64,000 nucleotides of DNA from Amoebophrya sp. A120 (Eukaryota; Sar; Dinophyceae; Syndiniales; Amoebophryaceae), in assembly GCA_905178155.1 (NCBI GenBank), contig CAJINV010000008.1, positions 1,860,001 to 1,924,000 on the forward strand, in the 5' to 3' direction. Positions 1 to 12,560 of the stretch are shown here, in pieces. The notes beneath the pieces were generated by a model, which saw nothing but the letters and a program-made list of their open reading frames with translations, had not been told where the DNA came from and did no database searches. The position numbers were made by a program, and so were the translations under genes. Positions within the stretch are counted from its first letter, which is position 1. The number at the start of each line of letters is the position of its first letter.

Positions 1-66
1 GCCTTTTTCGTCTTTTACAGTCGTCCTGAGCTTGCGCCGCCGCCTTTTCCCATGCTGCCGTGCCAT
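1..66 (-). CDS. Possible N-terminal exon of a gene running off the left edge
   Basis: An ATG at 66 opens 22 codons to the window edge. They encode a very basic Arg/Lys-rich start of the kind common in nuclear or ribosomal proteins. The patch is GC-rich like exons elsewhere in this window. It is too short to identify and could be chance. Confidence 0.15.
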   Translation of the reverse strand, partial: MARQHGKRRRRKLRTTVKDEKG

Positions 67-3000
67 CTTCTGGTTCTGCACCGAGCTCGTACTACTAGCT
101 ACCTCGTCGGTCTGCGAGAGTCTTGATGTTGTACTGTGCCTTTTCTCTTCCACGTAAGAGTCGTGAGATGAAGCGGATCCGGATGATGTAGTCTCGTCTC
201 GGACACCTGCAAACTCCGCCCCCGACGCTAAACGCACTTCTTCTTCGCTCGTGTAGTGCGCCGCTGCATCCTGTCGTATTACCTCGGTTCCTATTTTCTT
301 GGAAAAAATGGACTCTTCTTCTGCAGGAAAGACGCGGCGGATCGCGGATTGCCACTTTTTCGTTTCTGACGAGACACGAAGACACAGAGTGGAACGAAGC
401 AGGCATCCAAAAAGATTCCTCTTCGATAAAAACGAATGGCTCATGCTGGAGCGCAGTTGTGCTGCCTTCGGGGTCATACCCACATCAAGGTGCTTTTTAC
501 AACATGGAACCTTCTTTGCGTTTGCGATGGTGCAAACGTAGTTGCTCTCTTGCAGAACGCCATCGCGAAACGCTGTGGCTACAAACTTCGGGAGTTGTGT
601 GATTTGTGTAGTAAGTACGAGCAGCGAAACATATAGATCACACATGGATATGGCTTTGGCTGCCAGCACACGCATAAACAAACCTTGTGTCACACCTCTG
701 CAGCTCCTCTCCCCATTTTCTAATCTTGCAGACCTATCCTCACTCGTAAAAAAAAAAACGATCATTTCCCTTTGAAGACAATAGCCTCTCGATCTTCACT
801 CAAAGATGATGCAACCCAGAAAACCCCCAAAAATTCGCTTCTCGATCACCATCTGCTTCCGGCGTTGTTGTATCTTTTTAGCTTATCCCTTCAGCACGAC
901 ACGAGCACGACCAAAAAAACGAGCGAGAATGAAAACGAAACAATCTCGCATTCTTGTCATGATTGATGGTCATCGTCATGGTGGCATTGGAGTGAGCAAA
1001 AAAAATTGTGGTCGAGAGCAGGATGCAGCGAAACGATATCTTTGATTGCAGATGCACGGAAATTTTTGCCAGAACCGGAGAGTTCAAACGTGGAACAACA
1101 CATGAAGGCACGACGTCATGAAACTTTAGCGGGAGCTCAACCAGCGAAGAATCGGCAGCTGAAGAACCAACGCATCGATAAGATCAGAACCTCCAAAATG
1201 TGGATGCTTTTAGTTACACCAAACGCAATTCCAGTCCCGTTCAAGGAAGATATAATGGTATAGAGCAGAATGTTGAAAGGCTAGAAAAGCAGATCGCACT
1301 CTGTGTCTGTATCTTTTCGTTGTCTCAACAAATCATATCAATATCTAAAGGAAATGCCATATCAAGAACCTCTCGTAACGAATTGTTATTTGGATTGGAT
1401 TGGAAATCTGATACAAGTCCGATTCGTTCGGTAGTATCCGCTCCACCGAGGTGGGTTCACTCAGTCTTTAGCCCAAAACGTGGCATTGAGAATGATGGAA
1501 GTGAGAAGTCAAAGACTAGACAACATAACATAAAAACTAGACTGTGTGCTCGAAAAATGATTCCGAGACGCGAAAGAAGAGCAACGATCACGAAAAGGTC
1601 AGTATACGGCACGAGGACGCCAGAAAGCGTGTAGGTATAGCCACATAAATCCTCAAAACATCAAAACATTATTGAACAATTTTTTCAAAACGAAAAGCAA
1701 CTATCAGCGCTCCGTAGCATTTCCTAGAGGGATTTTTACTCCTGAATATTCACGTGAATTCGCTTGGTAATAGGTGACGCTATCAACAAATCAGTTCTAA
1801 AAGTAAAAAGCCCGGCGTGAGTTATTGCGACCACCAAAGTTTTCAGGAGATACACCTGTTCAGTGCTGCCCGTCGAATCTGTGAGTGCTTGCGCATTTTG
1901 GTAAGAATAATTACATTGGCCGCTTGGATGCACGCTTTAGCTCTTGGCGATGAGCTCTTAGCGATAGCCAATCGAGTAGGACAGACTCCAGTTTTCTACC
2001 GCATACTCACGAAAAAAAGATGACTCAAAAATACCAAGAGCAGCGTCCTTGGCCGTAGCAGGTCGCGCAATGCTTAAGCTGGTGCCATTCAGTTCATCAA
2101 ATAAGTAGCATCTTTCTTGTGCAAGTCCTCTCGTCACAGAGGCTGAACTGCAATGGAGCCGAGCTCAAACTAGACCAGGGCTTTTCTAGAAGGTAACACT
2201 AACAGGGCATGGTGTGTTCGAAGTAAGGTAAAATCTCGATCGATCCCTTAGATAAACGACATTCTCATGGTAAACACGAAGACGAATCTACTCATCTGAA
2301 ATAAGAAATCTGATTGCTATTTTCAAGAATTGTGAATACGGTACTTAGAATGGATAGTTAGCAAATGCTTTGGATATCTTTGTCGACACTGTGTGGCAAG
2401 AGAAATACTTTTACCGGTAGTCCTATCCTTGTATATACAATTGGCTTCAAGGACTCGTATTTTTATCTCAACAACTCCAACCCATAGTAACTATTCTCCT
2501 TCCCAAAAGATCAAAATCAACGTAGATAAAATTTGTGTTCCCGAAGAGCACACTCAGAGATCGTGTAAACGACGTACCTCCCTAATACGTACATCTAGCG
2601 AGACCACGGCAGTCTCGTCTAGTTGTAAGAAGGTGACGAATGTGATTCAATAATATACGGCCGCGCAAAGCTATTTTTCTGTTCTCTTTTTTCCGTATGA
2701 AGAGGCACACTTCATGTGCGAGCTTCGTTTTGCCTATCACTACACGGCTTGACAGCGCCGGGGTATGGAAGAATCGCCGCTGCGCGAAGCAACAAGAGAT
2801 TTCCGATTCCGGAGTCGATCTATGATTATTCGTCGAGGGCGGGTGCCATGTGGTTTACGTTTTATCATTTTGCTTCAGAGCAGGAAAGGAACTAGAGACA
2901 TCGATCGGAAGCCGCTACATTTGTGGAAATATCGAAGATTATCGTTTTACTGCGCAAGACTGATTTTGTATATTTCTACAAGAACAACTTTCTATCTAGC

Positions 3001-3320
3001 AGTATCGGCAAAGGACCAGAGCCAACAAGTGCAGGGTGAGTATGGAACTGCGCAGGAGAAGGTACGTATTCACGTGCGCAGTCTCCTTTAGTGCTGAAAG
3101 ACGGTCTACCGTGTCTGGCAGAAGACATTTTTCAGCATCGCAGGCAGTCTGGAAGATGATGAACTACAGTACACTACTAACGAGTTGTAAACAAAAGCTC
3201 GTACAGGGTCTTTATATCTCAAATTAGCTCATTCGGCAGATTGCAGATCAGGAAGCTCCTTGAAGATTTTGTACAGCGAAATCCGATCTGAAGCTACGGT
3301 GCCTCGGCGGCTGACTGTGA
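67..3320. other. No recognisable gene (left spacer)
   Basis: About 3.2 kb of mostly AT-rich sequence. The open frames are short, lack motifs, and none pairs with convincing splice sites. It may hold short exons that I cannot call by eye. No tRNA or rRNA signature was seen. Confidence 0.5.
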
Positions 3321-3323
3321 CAG

Positions 3324-4865
3324 TCAATCGAACTCGCAATCAAGATCGTCATGCCCTCCTGCTTCACTGACGGTCATCTCGATAGGGTTGTAATTCTCTT
3401 CCATGATGCTGGATGGTGGCTCGTCGGTACTCCCCATCGAGCACGCTGTCATGTCCTCCAGCTTTTGTCTCTTGCGCGCTTCGTATTTCTGCCTGGACTT
3501 CTCCACATATGACCGCACCTGTGGCAGTTTTGGTTACGTAAAGCGCAAAAGCCTCAGACTTGGCATCGATTATATACATATTTCTGTCGTCCATGACTAA
3601 AAACGTGATGCCATACCCGATGCCAGTACCCAACGAAAGAAACGTCATGCGAAAAAACACTCTCGCTTTACCTTGGCTTCGTAGGCTTTCGTGTCCTTCA
3701 AGTACAGGGCTGCGGCGTCGGAATTCAACGGGTCCTGCGGATTTGGGTAGGTAAGAAGCTGCGGCAGAAACACCTCAAAAACGTTCACCAAGCTGTACAG
3801 CGGCGTCCACGTCTGGTTTATTACCTGCGGATAGCGATTGGTTGTGAGGACAGTAAATTTTTTCAGTCGTGCCAGCAGTTTGAGTACCAACATATTTGTA
3901 TGTTCGTGGTCAACGTCAATACTAACCTGATTGAACCGGAGACAACAATGTATGATGAAGCTGCTGGCGATACAGTCAGATGTTGAGTGACCCTAGATGC
4001 AAGAACAAATTAGCAAGTACATCCAAACACACGCTGCCGCTCTTCTCGTCCACATTTGGATGAAACATGGTGTTTGGCTCAAACCCTATGCCGGGACTTG
4101 CGAAGGGATACTGCTCAGGTAGCTCCACGTGCGCTCGATATATGGCCCCTGAGAGTTCATGGTTCATGGTTAGCTACATCGTATGCATAGTATTTCAGTC
4201 AGGAAGTTCAAAAGCCCCGGCGTGTCGTGCTCGTGGCGAGGCGCTGCATAGACAATTTTCAAAGTGGAGATACTTCGTATGACTTTCGGACGGACAAAAA
4301 TCTCTCTCGACAACTTCTCCGTTCTTGTCCGTCCTCAACGGGCTGCAATTAGACATCAAGATCATAGTCATACACAAAGGGATGATCAAGCAGAATTTTT
4401 CTTTTCTATGTATAGAAAGATATACCCTCGTAAATTGTGTCTTTCGGTCCGTGAAAGACCACGTGGAAGTCTTGGGTGTTCCCGTCATTCAGTTCAACTT
4501 CGTACCCAGCCATGATGAGCCGGTGGAAAATATGCTGTGCAAAAACGTCCCGTCTCAAATTCGATGTCACGCAATTCTACATGCCCAAATTGTACGCAAG
4601 TATCTCATGTGCATCTCCACCGTGACAGGCATTCTCTAATGCTAGCCGCTTGTTTTTCAGGCTCGACTCCGGGTACAGACCACGATTACTGACGCGACTG
4701 CACGACCAGCTACCCAATACAACACTAGACACCCAGTTTTGTCATGCTAAACAGCCAAAAGTTCTCAGCTTGTGTCGCAACAGCTGCCATCTTGACTGTG
4801 GGGCGGGGACATCGTTTTTACACAGGATAAAAGTCGCACTGTCTTCTCGTGCTGGGCGATGACAT
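3324..4865 (-). CDS. UBE2H: UBE2H-type ubiquitin-conjugating enzyme E2
   Basis: This E2 enzyme takes ubiquitin from E1 as a thioester and passes it on, usually with an E3 ligase such as the GID/CTLH complex for UBE2H/Ubc8. Five exons join in frame to 208 residues: 4865-4824, 4534-4426, 4148-4021, 3824-3672 and 3518-3324. All four introns are GT-AG. The protein starts MSSPS like animal UBE2H. It has the FHGPKDT loop, the HPN motif (FHPNVDE) and the catalytic Cys in SGSVCLD. The family segment [10 protein letters not shown] and the tail of the fold, [16 protein letters not shown], follow. The acidic C-terminal tail also matches the family. The start is the first ATG of exon 1. It is clearly more like UBE2H than other E2s. 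Confidence 0.93.
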
Positions 4866-5253
4866 TTTCTTTGTGCCGACTACAGCTTGACCAATTACCG
4901 CGGACTCCAAGTGATGCAACGGCGGTGCTGTGAGTCTTGCTCTCTCCTTGCTAAAAACGCGTGTAGAAAAACACTGGTGGTCGCGTTCTGCTTCCTGATG
5001 TGAGTCCCTTTATTTCCATATTGCTTCAGCTTCGTCGAAGAGGTGGTTGTCTTTTCGGCGCGAATCCTCTGCGTGATCAGCTCTTGGACTTGCCTTACTC
5101 TGTATCAATTGTGATGTGATTTCTCGGATCGGCGTTGCTTTTCGCGCTATTCTACTTCACCAGGGGAGCACAAGGGGGAATTTTTCGTATTATTCGTGTT
5201 CGAAGAAGATTCCGGCGATGGATGAAGAAAGTTTTCTTGGCGATACAAGGCTG

Positions 5254-5427
5254 CTACTCGCAAAGATTTTCCACTGGTGCTCCCGATCGGCGTGGGCTCT
5301 GTTCCAGTTCTTCAAAATCAAAATGGTGCTGCTGTCTCACCGTCGGTAGATGGCGCAACGATGTCAGTACATCCAAAGTCTGTGCCACCCTCGCGATATG
5401 TTCCGAAAAAAAAGCTTCCGCTTGACC
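5254..5427 (-). other. Possible short coding exon, unidentified
   Basis: A minus-strand frame of about 57 codons ends in TAG at 5254. It has a protein-like composition (Ala/Leu/Gln-rich, helical) and sits in a GC-richer patch. A pyrimidine-rich tract lies just upstream and could serve as an acceptor. No domain is recognised. It may belong to the gene seen at 6.5-6.8 kb or be chance. Confidence 0.2.
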
Positions 5428-6479
5428 TTTCGTTACAGAGGGGGGCGAGTTGAAGATGTTCCGTAATTTTGGTTACAAGGAAAAAGTCGGGCAGTGAAAT
5501 TCGATGTATCGTTAGTTTCTCGATCGATTCTTTTTTTACAACCAGAGAAAGCCGGAAACGCTCCAAAAACTCTTCTCGCGTTTTTGTCGCGCGCTTCTCG
5601 TTTCGACGAGTAGGGCTGTAAGGTTTTCGAAATGCTCTCGTTGCGTGTGACGCAGTTGTGCTTCGGTGGTTGCGTCTTGCGTCTTGATGGTCGAAAGTGG
5701 ACTATGTTACAATCTACTGCTGAAATTAGGTTTCTAGGGTTGGGAAATTAGCTGCTTTGCGTAAAAAGGGAAAGTTTAATTTTCTCGCACGAGAATAGCC
5801 TACAGCAAGTTGCTGAGGGTCGTATGTGGCTCTCCTATGTGATAAATCTTGTAAAAGTAAACGCTGTAAGTAGCCGGGGGATCAAGTTAACGACTTCGAA
5901 AGAAAATCGATACGTCTAAATTTATACTCACTTGTCTGAAATGGAATTTGTTCTCTGCGTCGAGTTTACAATGCGGGGAAATAAATAAATCTGTGCGAAG
6001 TTCAAAGTGCCTATTTTTCTTGTAAACTTTTAAATTCAAAACTATAATTTTTGCAAAATTAGCGAACGAAATTTCAAAACCAAAACAGCAAAACTTCGAG
6101 CATCAAAACTTACTAGCGGCTCAAGTGTTTTCGGGAAAAAGATATGCCCAAAAATTTCGTAGTGCATCGATTCATAAATAAGCGCTCAAAGGGTGCGGCA
6201 CCCAAGATAGAGTGAGTGCTATGACACCATACTTACTAGTTGCATATCTGATAAATCGGTCTACTGCTCTGTTCATAGACAAGGTGCAGGACCTCTTCGA
6301 AAGCTCTTTATTTCCGATTATTTGTAGTTTCCAATCATGGACCAGATTTCAAGGTGACTCAGAAGAATCTCCCCTTTTTGACCTTTATGTCGTTTTGTCT
6401 ATTATATTTTCTTCGTTTATAATTGTCCGAGTGTTGCATGCCAAACTTCGAAAAATTAATTGTAAAGAAAGTTGCGATT

Positions 6480-6792
6480 GGTGCAGGTGGTGGATTGGTG
6501 AGTGGTGCTGGGTCATCGCAAAAATTTGGCACGAACATCTGGTCCTGCGCGTGAAGAAGTTTGTATAAGATTTTATCGCCTTCGGTGCACTCGTTGATCA
6601 AAGTTCGGACGGCGACCCAGCCGTCTGCAGTGTGTTTCCGAATCCTGTTTTGTAAACACAACTTTTCCTCGTACTACTCGTACACATCCAACATGGGCAG
6701 ACGATCTGTTTGGAAAGAACCGAAGATTATCGGATACCCATGCGCCACAAGCAGTTCTACTTGCTTTTGCCTCTCAGAGGGGAAAATGAATC
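6480..6792 (-). CDS. Unidentified gene fragment with at least two short exons
   Basis: Two minus-strand exons join in frame through a GT-AG intron of only 33 bases. The first is 6792-6678, after the acceptor AGCAG, and includes the stretch VELLVAHGYPIIFG. The second starts at 6644 after AACAG and reads IRKHTADGWVAVRTLINE and onward. The joined peptide has a normal globular composition. I do not recognise the family. The 3' limit near 6480 is a guess, because no clear donor is visible in the Pro-rich stretch. Upstream and downstream exons probably exist in the AT-rich flanks. Genes with exons this short are easily missed by ORF scans. Confidence 0.4.
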
Positions 6793-7336
6793 CTGCTATT
6801 GCTTTAACTACTCTCTCGGTCGACGAGGTACCTAACAAATGCCCAAACACTCAGAAATTCAAATTTCATTTTTCAACCGATGACATTGCACAGCATTTTT
6901 TTTCATTTTCCAGTATGCCCTTGCTCGCTCGTTTGTTTCTATGTCAAACAGAATTCTTTGCAGCAAGGCGGGTCCGGGTGTGGGACCAAGAAGAAGATTG
7001 GACTTCCTGGGCTTCTTTGGGTAGATTTATCGCTCGATCGTGATTCAGTGAAGCAACCGCACTTAAAAGGACACGATAGAAACAGAAAGTAAGCGTACTC
7101 ATACTTAATCAAAGACTGAAACTTTATGTTTACAGCAGAGCTTGAACTTGTACTTGAGCAAAATAATTTACTTACTTATACGTTCATGGGGGAAGGGGTA
7201 GTTGATGTACGGCGCAAATGTAGTAGAGCTAGCTACAGTGCCATACTCATATTTCAAAAATGAGAAAAAAATAGGCCGTCAAGCAGGAAAGACACTTCAA
7301 ATTTCAAATGTATGAACCGCTATTCACTTCTTCCGT

Positions 7337-7765
7337 CTAAAAACAGCACAGAACCCTGGACCGCCGAGCCGGAGCCGCTGTCAGCAAAACTCCTTTCTTC
7401 GAAAAAACTCGGCTCTGCTCCCTCTGCAATCCCGCCGGCCGCTCATCCTCATGAGAGGAAGACGATGACAGACCTGATTGAATTGTGATTCACATTCTTT
7501 TTCTTTCTTCATTGCACAAAACAATTACTTACGAGCCGAAATGGCTCCGTACTCGTCCTTTGAGTAAGAATTGCAGACAGAGCTACGCATAGCACACAAA
7601 AGTATCCAAAAGTACCTCCTGATTCCTCGTTTCCCATGGTCGCCATCATGTGACACTCTTGTAGTTCCGCTTCGTCGCCGGGCGGCACATCAGCAAGGGA
7701 AACTTCTTGCGCCGCATGTTCATCCAGACACCCGGAAAGGTCCGCGTCAACGGCGTTCGACGTGA
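7337..7765 (-). CDS. Possible 3' exons of the neighbouring membrane-protein gene
   Basis: Three GC-rich minus-strand patches look coding. The first (~7765-7635) is an acidic stretch after the acceptor AATCCAG. The second (~7575-7538) reads DEYGAISA up to a GTAAGT donor. The last (after CAATCAG, ~7455-7337) is Ser-rich and ends in TAG. Exons two and three join in frame. The first could join the gene at 7.9-9.2 kb in phase, making an alternative 3' end for it. The join between the first two patches is unresolved. Confidence 0.3.
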
Positions 7766-7920
7766 CTGGATTGATTTGTCACAATAGTTCTTTGCAACTA
7801 GTCGTTCCAAAGAATGTAATTTGTTTGGTTAGAACGAATTCACCATGAGAAAACAAAATTTTTTCGTCTCATAGAACTGCATTTTTCGCTACTGCATGAA
7901 GACAGAGAGCAACTTGCTTT

Positions 7921-9244
7921 TTACTGAACTGACTCCGAATATTCCGACATGATCGGTGTTGCTGCACCTGAAACACACCGCACACGCAATGAAGATTTTT
8001 CATCGTACACATTAGTGAAGCTAAAACCAAGTACCTTTCTCCACCACGTCGGACATGAGGATCTCCGTGACCAACGTCTCCGCGGGGACAATGGGAGCAG
8101 CTTGCTCGGCATTAGCATCCTCACCCAGCGCAAGAACTTCGCCGGGCCCCTGGATTTGTTCAGCTTCAAGATCCTCCGACAAAGAACTTAGATCCAGTGG
8201 CACAACTTCTTGCGACAGCACAACTCCTTCTGTTTCTCCTTTTTCCAGTCGTGCCGCCCGACACGATTTCATCTCTGCACACAACTCAAACGCAGTAGAG
8301 CGTTGCTTGCTTCCTCGGGTTGTTGTTCCGTTTTCTGCTTCCACATCCTTCGCAATCCGCACCTCCGCGGGAAACCCCGGCACCACAAAGGGAAAACGTT
8401 CCGGAAAAAAGAGGTGCGCGAAAACGGACACGACGCAGCTAGACGCGAAGAAAACGACGGAACCAACCAGGACCAACAGCAGCAACACACCGGAAGCGAC
8501 GAAAACGTCCCAAAAGAAAACTTCGTACTCCGGAACGGCCGTCTCCAGGACGGTATGCAGGCTGCAGCCGTGGCAAGAAGCGGAGACGCCTGACGGACGC
8601 TCTTTGGGTTCGACATCACTTTCACTCGTGGAGGCAGGAGCAATAAACGTTGCAGAAGAAGATGAACTGCTTTTAGAAGCCGCTGCTTCCACTTGGCCAG
8701 CCTGGTCGGAAGAGAACATCAGAGCCTCGTTGCCCTCATCTCCAATGCTAGGGTCTAGCACGTACAGGAAAGTGTCGTACAGCTCAGCCACGTTTTCCCA
8801 CTGCTTCGCCACAAACGCGGGTAGGTTCGCTCGAAAGAGCGCGTACTCCAGCGCGAAGAGCTTCTCCGCCTTCTGCGCGACCATGCAAAGGCTCTCATCC
8901 AGAAACGAGGGACGGGAAAAATTCGTCGTGCTTTGCGTCGCCGTAGACGACCCCACACCGGGGTTGCTGCGAGATCCATCTTCTGTGAAATAAGCAGTGG
9001 CCGTGAAGACACTATCGCAGAAATACCCCGTCGTGAGGCTTGTCGCGTCGCGGTTCAGTCGGTCAAATGTCAGAGCTAATTCCTTCACGTCCGTCCGCCC
9101 AGTACGCAGAAACGCCTCCACAGACGTGGGGTGGAGGACGTTTTTCTGGCTACTGTTTTCGATCAACAGGCTCGTGACCTCCCGAATGTAATCCATGTGC
9201 GACTGGACAACCGCACTGGAGAACGCGGCAATCCAGGTAATCAT
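7921..9244 (-). CDS. Single-span membrane protein of unknown function
   Basis: A long exon (9244 to ~8031) encodes about 400 residues. It has a hydrophobic start (MITWIAAF), a polar helical region, Ser-rich and acidic stretches, and then one strong membrane span of about 30 residues (LLLLVLVGSVVFFASS region) near residue 250. A Pro/Phe-rich juxtamembrane segment and a Glu-rich tail follow. The exon ends at GAAAG/GTACTT and can splice to an exon at ~7965-7921 ending in TAA. The track's upstream start is a TTG, so I took the first ATG at 9244. An alternative 3' end via 7337-7765 is possible. No family is recognised. Confidence 0.6.
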
Positions 9245-9259
9245 TTTCGATCGCAAATT

Positions 9260-10270
9260 TCCACTTCGCGAGGAAAGAACAGGATTATGTTTATTGGATT
9301 TGTTTTGCGTCAGAGTCAGATGAAAACGACGTGTACACGAGGCACTTAGGCCATTTAAATCAGTGAATCACCGCAATTCTTAGGTGATAGCTGCAAAAAT
9401 ATTGGGAGGGAATTTTTTTGTGTTGCATACAGAAAAACAACTAAGCGCGCGAAAACGCTGAGACACGAACGGTTTTGCGGCAATAGACACGTTCAAGTTC
9501 TTTCAAAAAATTTGCTGCACGGGAAAGGAGTCTGTGACCCGGCACGAAGTTGTGAACGAAGAAATGTTGCGCAACAAGTGACAACGATTGAACGTGTTGC
9601 GATGGACGACAAGAACTATGACGCAACTGCTAGAGCGTAGAACTGTAGCAGGTCAGGTTCGACGCACGTGGACGAAAATCAAAATCATAAAAACGCACGA
9701 GCACGACGAGGACTATACGAATTTCATTTTCTTCTACCTTCACGACGATCATCTTGGAATTGAAAGAACGACGACGACGTACTAGAAACACATCGGCCCT
9801 TCTCCTGCAAATGGGAATGGGCAACCACACTCTTTTCCAAAGTAGCAAGCTGTGATTTTTCTTCTTTGCGTCCGTACAGAGGCCACTCGTGCTGACAGCA
9901 TTTGATTTTCAAGCGAGTGTAAATAGCAGGAGGCTCTCCTGAGGGCGAAAGGAGGTGGGTGGTTTTGAGTCGTGGACAAATCTTTCAATCATTACTCTGC
10001 GTTTTGGGGCTCTTTGCAAGTTTGAATTCAGATTGGGATTCAAATCATTGGAGTCAACAGTTAAACATTGCCTGACTTTTGTCCTCCGAGCGATCGAGCG
10101 CGAGCACGGGTACATCAAGATTTCATTGGGATGAAAAAAGTAATTGTCGCTATATGTAAGCACCTCGTCCCGGGAAGAAACTGCTACTCGACGTCTATGC
10201 GGTCGTAGAAGAAGACACCAGTGCGCAGGACGATGTCGTGATTTTATTTCAAATTCGAGCGGGAGCTGCA
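9260..10270. other. Spacer with no recognisable gene
   Basis: AT-rich with short frames only. The 130-codon frame near 10.0-10.3 kb runs over the end of the next gene and has an unusual residue composition, so I read it as noncoding. Confidence 0.5.
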
Positions 10271-10273
10271 GTC

Positions 10274-11570
10274 TCAGCAGCACGCACAGCCGGCACCACA
10301 CTTCGCGATCATCAACCCCGACTCGTTTGTCTCCTCGGGGTTGAGCTGTTTGTCCAGCATTTCGGCAAACAGGCTGCTCTTCTCGAATCGAATGCGGCGC
10401 ATGTTTTCCAGCAGAAAAAAGTCCTTCTGCTCCCCACGGTACTGCTGACTCACGTGCGGCGCCACGCGCGGAATCAACCCAACGCCCTGCGGCCGCATCT
10501 CTTCCGCAATGCGGCGTGCCAGGTCCGGGAGGAGAATGTGCATGTGGTCCGAGAGCAGCAACAAGTCCCGCAGATGCGGCGTGTTCACCTTCGTCTTGTC
10601 CTTGGCATCCTTGCTCATGTTCTCCTCTGACGTCACTATTTTCATGGTGTCGTCAATGAATTCCTGCCGTCGCTTCAACTTCGCCTCGATATCGATCAGC
10701 AGCTTGTTTTCCTGGTGGCCGCCGTTCGACGTCCCAAAGTGCGTTTCCCGCAGACCCTCCATCTTCCGCTCCAACCTGTCGGACCAGCTTTCCTCGTTCT
10801 CGACGACCGCACACGCCAGCGTGTCGTCTTCCGCCAGGGAGCTCTGTAGCACTCGCCGGAAGTTCGCCATCTTGCCGGAACCTGGGTTAAGTTTTCTCAT
10901 AGATTTGTACTTCTTGTGTGATAAATTTCCAGCATAAAAAGACACCTCGAGCTCGAGCGCGACAAAAAAAAACGTAATTCTTTACCTTGTGTCTACTCGG
11001 TAAAAATCTCCTCAGTATCGAGATCTTTGATCTTGTTGTCATTGAGCGACCAAAAACACACTATATTAACGTACAACAATGAATCACAAACTCACCTCCG
11101 CCACCCAATGGTTTTGCGTTCACTTTTACTTCCGCTTCCTCCTCGACGAGGTTCTGAAACAAATCCCAGACCGCGTACATGTATTCTCGCTGCTCTTCGG
11201 TCCAGGAAAAGTCCACACCGCCCATGCCGCCGATCTTCGTCTCCCCCGCTTTGTTCACGCGCACGCCGCACCACTGCCGCACCAGCAGCGGGTCAAACTG
11301 TGCCTTGTTGACGCCGGTTTCCGCAGACCCGCTCACGAGCAGGTGTGCCTTCATCACGTTTTCCACCTGCATCCGGAATTTCGATACGATTTGGACCACT
11401 TTGGTCTGTCCAAGGTGCGGGCCGAGAGAAAACATCACCTGGTAGCGCCCAATTTTCTGGAAAAGAGACTTGTCAAAGGGCAGGAGTTTCTCCTCATCAT
11501 CTATCTCCTGGTACAGCTGCGCCAACGAGATGGCCACCGGCCCGTCCGTGTGGTCGTCTTCGGCCACCAT
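10274..11570 (-). CDS. Conserved-looking hypothetical protein, 360 residues, Cys-rich tail
   Basis: Two exons (11570-11096 and 10881-10274) join across a GT-AG intron to exactly 361 codons including the stop. The ATG at 11570 opens MVAEDDH. The protein is soluble, helical and charged, with a Gly-rich hinge at the exon join (GGGGSGK). It ends in CGAGCACC, a cluster of four cysteines that could be S-acylated or bind metal. No domain is recognised. It lies one spacer downstream of the long coiled-coil gene on the same strand. Confidence 0.75.
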
Positions 11571-11579
11571 GGTTGAGGT

Positions 11580-12555
11580 TCAAGAACAACTCCGAAGAGC
11601 GGTCCTGCAGCGCACTACCTGCACCTAGGGATGCGGTTGATACGTCCTCGAGTAAGTAGTTCTACTTGATTTCGATTTTCTTGTCATGATCTCACAGATA
11701 ACAGGCCCTGAAAAATTCCTTACGTACAACAACGACTTAGTTCAACGGCTGATTGTTTTGCGTGTGGTAGTTTCTGAGTGGACGAAAAAGGTCATGCGAA
11801 ATGTTACCACGGTGGGAAATAATATAACGAGCATTCAAAGGAACAATCGGGTTGCTGTTTATTTCATGTCCTCACAGTGCTTGAAATGCGGCGCGATCTA
11901 GTACTTCGTCAGCTGTAATCGATATCCGATCGCTACGTGAGTGTCTCTGATCGAGGTGGTACTTTCTCAGGATTCCTCTCAGTATCGGTCTTCCCTCGAC
12001 ACCTCTCCTCTTCGTATGCTCTCTTAGTCAGATTCTACAGCTGTTGCACGCTCTTGAATCACATACACTTCTGCCGAAGGAACACATTCAACAAATGGAA
12101 AAATCACACTACTCGCGAACGAGCCTGACATCGCACAACAGTTCCTCTTTCCAAACGAAGCTCCGTCACAACTACATCGTTTTCTTTTTCTAAAACTTTT
12201 TTGCGTTACCGATTTTCGTTCAGGACGCCCAGAAACCAGACAGCGAGCAGTCTGTTACTGGGCGACCTCTTGTTCAGGACTGCAACGAGCCACCGCTGCC
12301 CAGAGGCTGCTGCTTTTCGTCCCGTTCGCGTTGACATATTACCGTAAAATAAAAGCTTAGCCGATAAGTTTGTTGATAAGTTGACAATAAACCGAATTTG
12401 GTGACATTCTTGGGCACAATTACACCTGGGGCACAGACTGAAGTAGTACCTAGGGCATAATTACAATAGAGGGAAAAACAACCCGGGCCATGGGAAGGCC
12501 GAAAGGTAAAGAAAGTACAAAAGTTCTATACTCTCTTCATCCGCCCGAGGCACCA
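11580..12555. other. Spacer between genes
   Basis: AT-rich intergenic DNA of about 1 kb between the coiled-coil gene's stop and the next start. No gene, repeat or RNA was seen. Confidence 0.5.
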
Positions 12556-12560
12556 CGACA

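Noticed and set aside
4050-4095. TTTGGCTCAA string resembling part of the spliced leader
   Set aside because: It lies in a UBE2H exon on the opposite strand and only about ten bases agree.
7530-7556. Minus-strand AGCCATTTCGGCTC followed by GTAAGT, resembling the dinoflagellate spliced leader
   Set aside because: Only the near-palindromic core agrees. The bases on both sides differ from the leader, and the stretch reads as an in-frame exon end (GAISAR) that joins the next exon.
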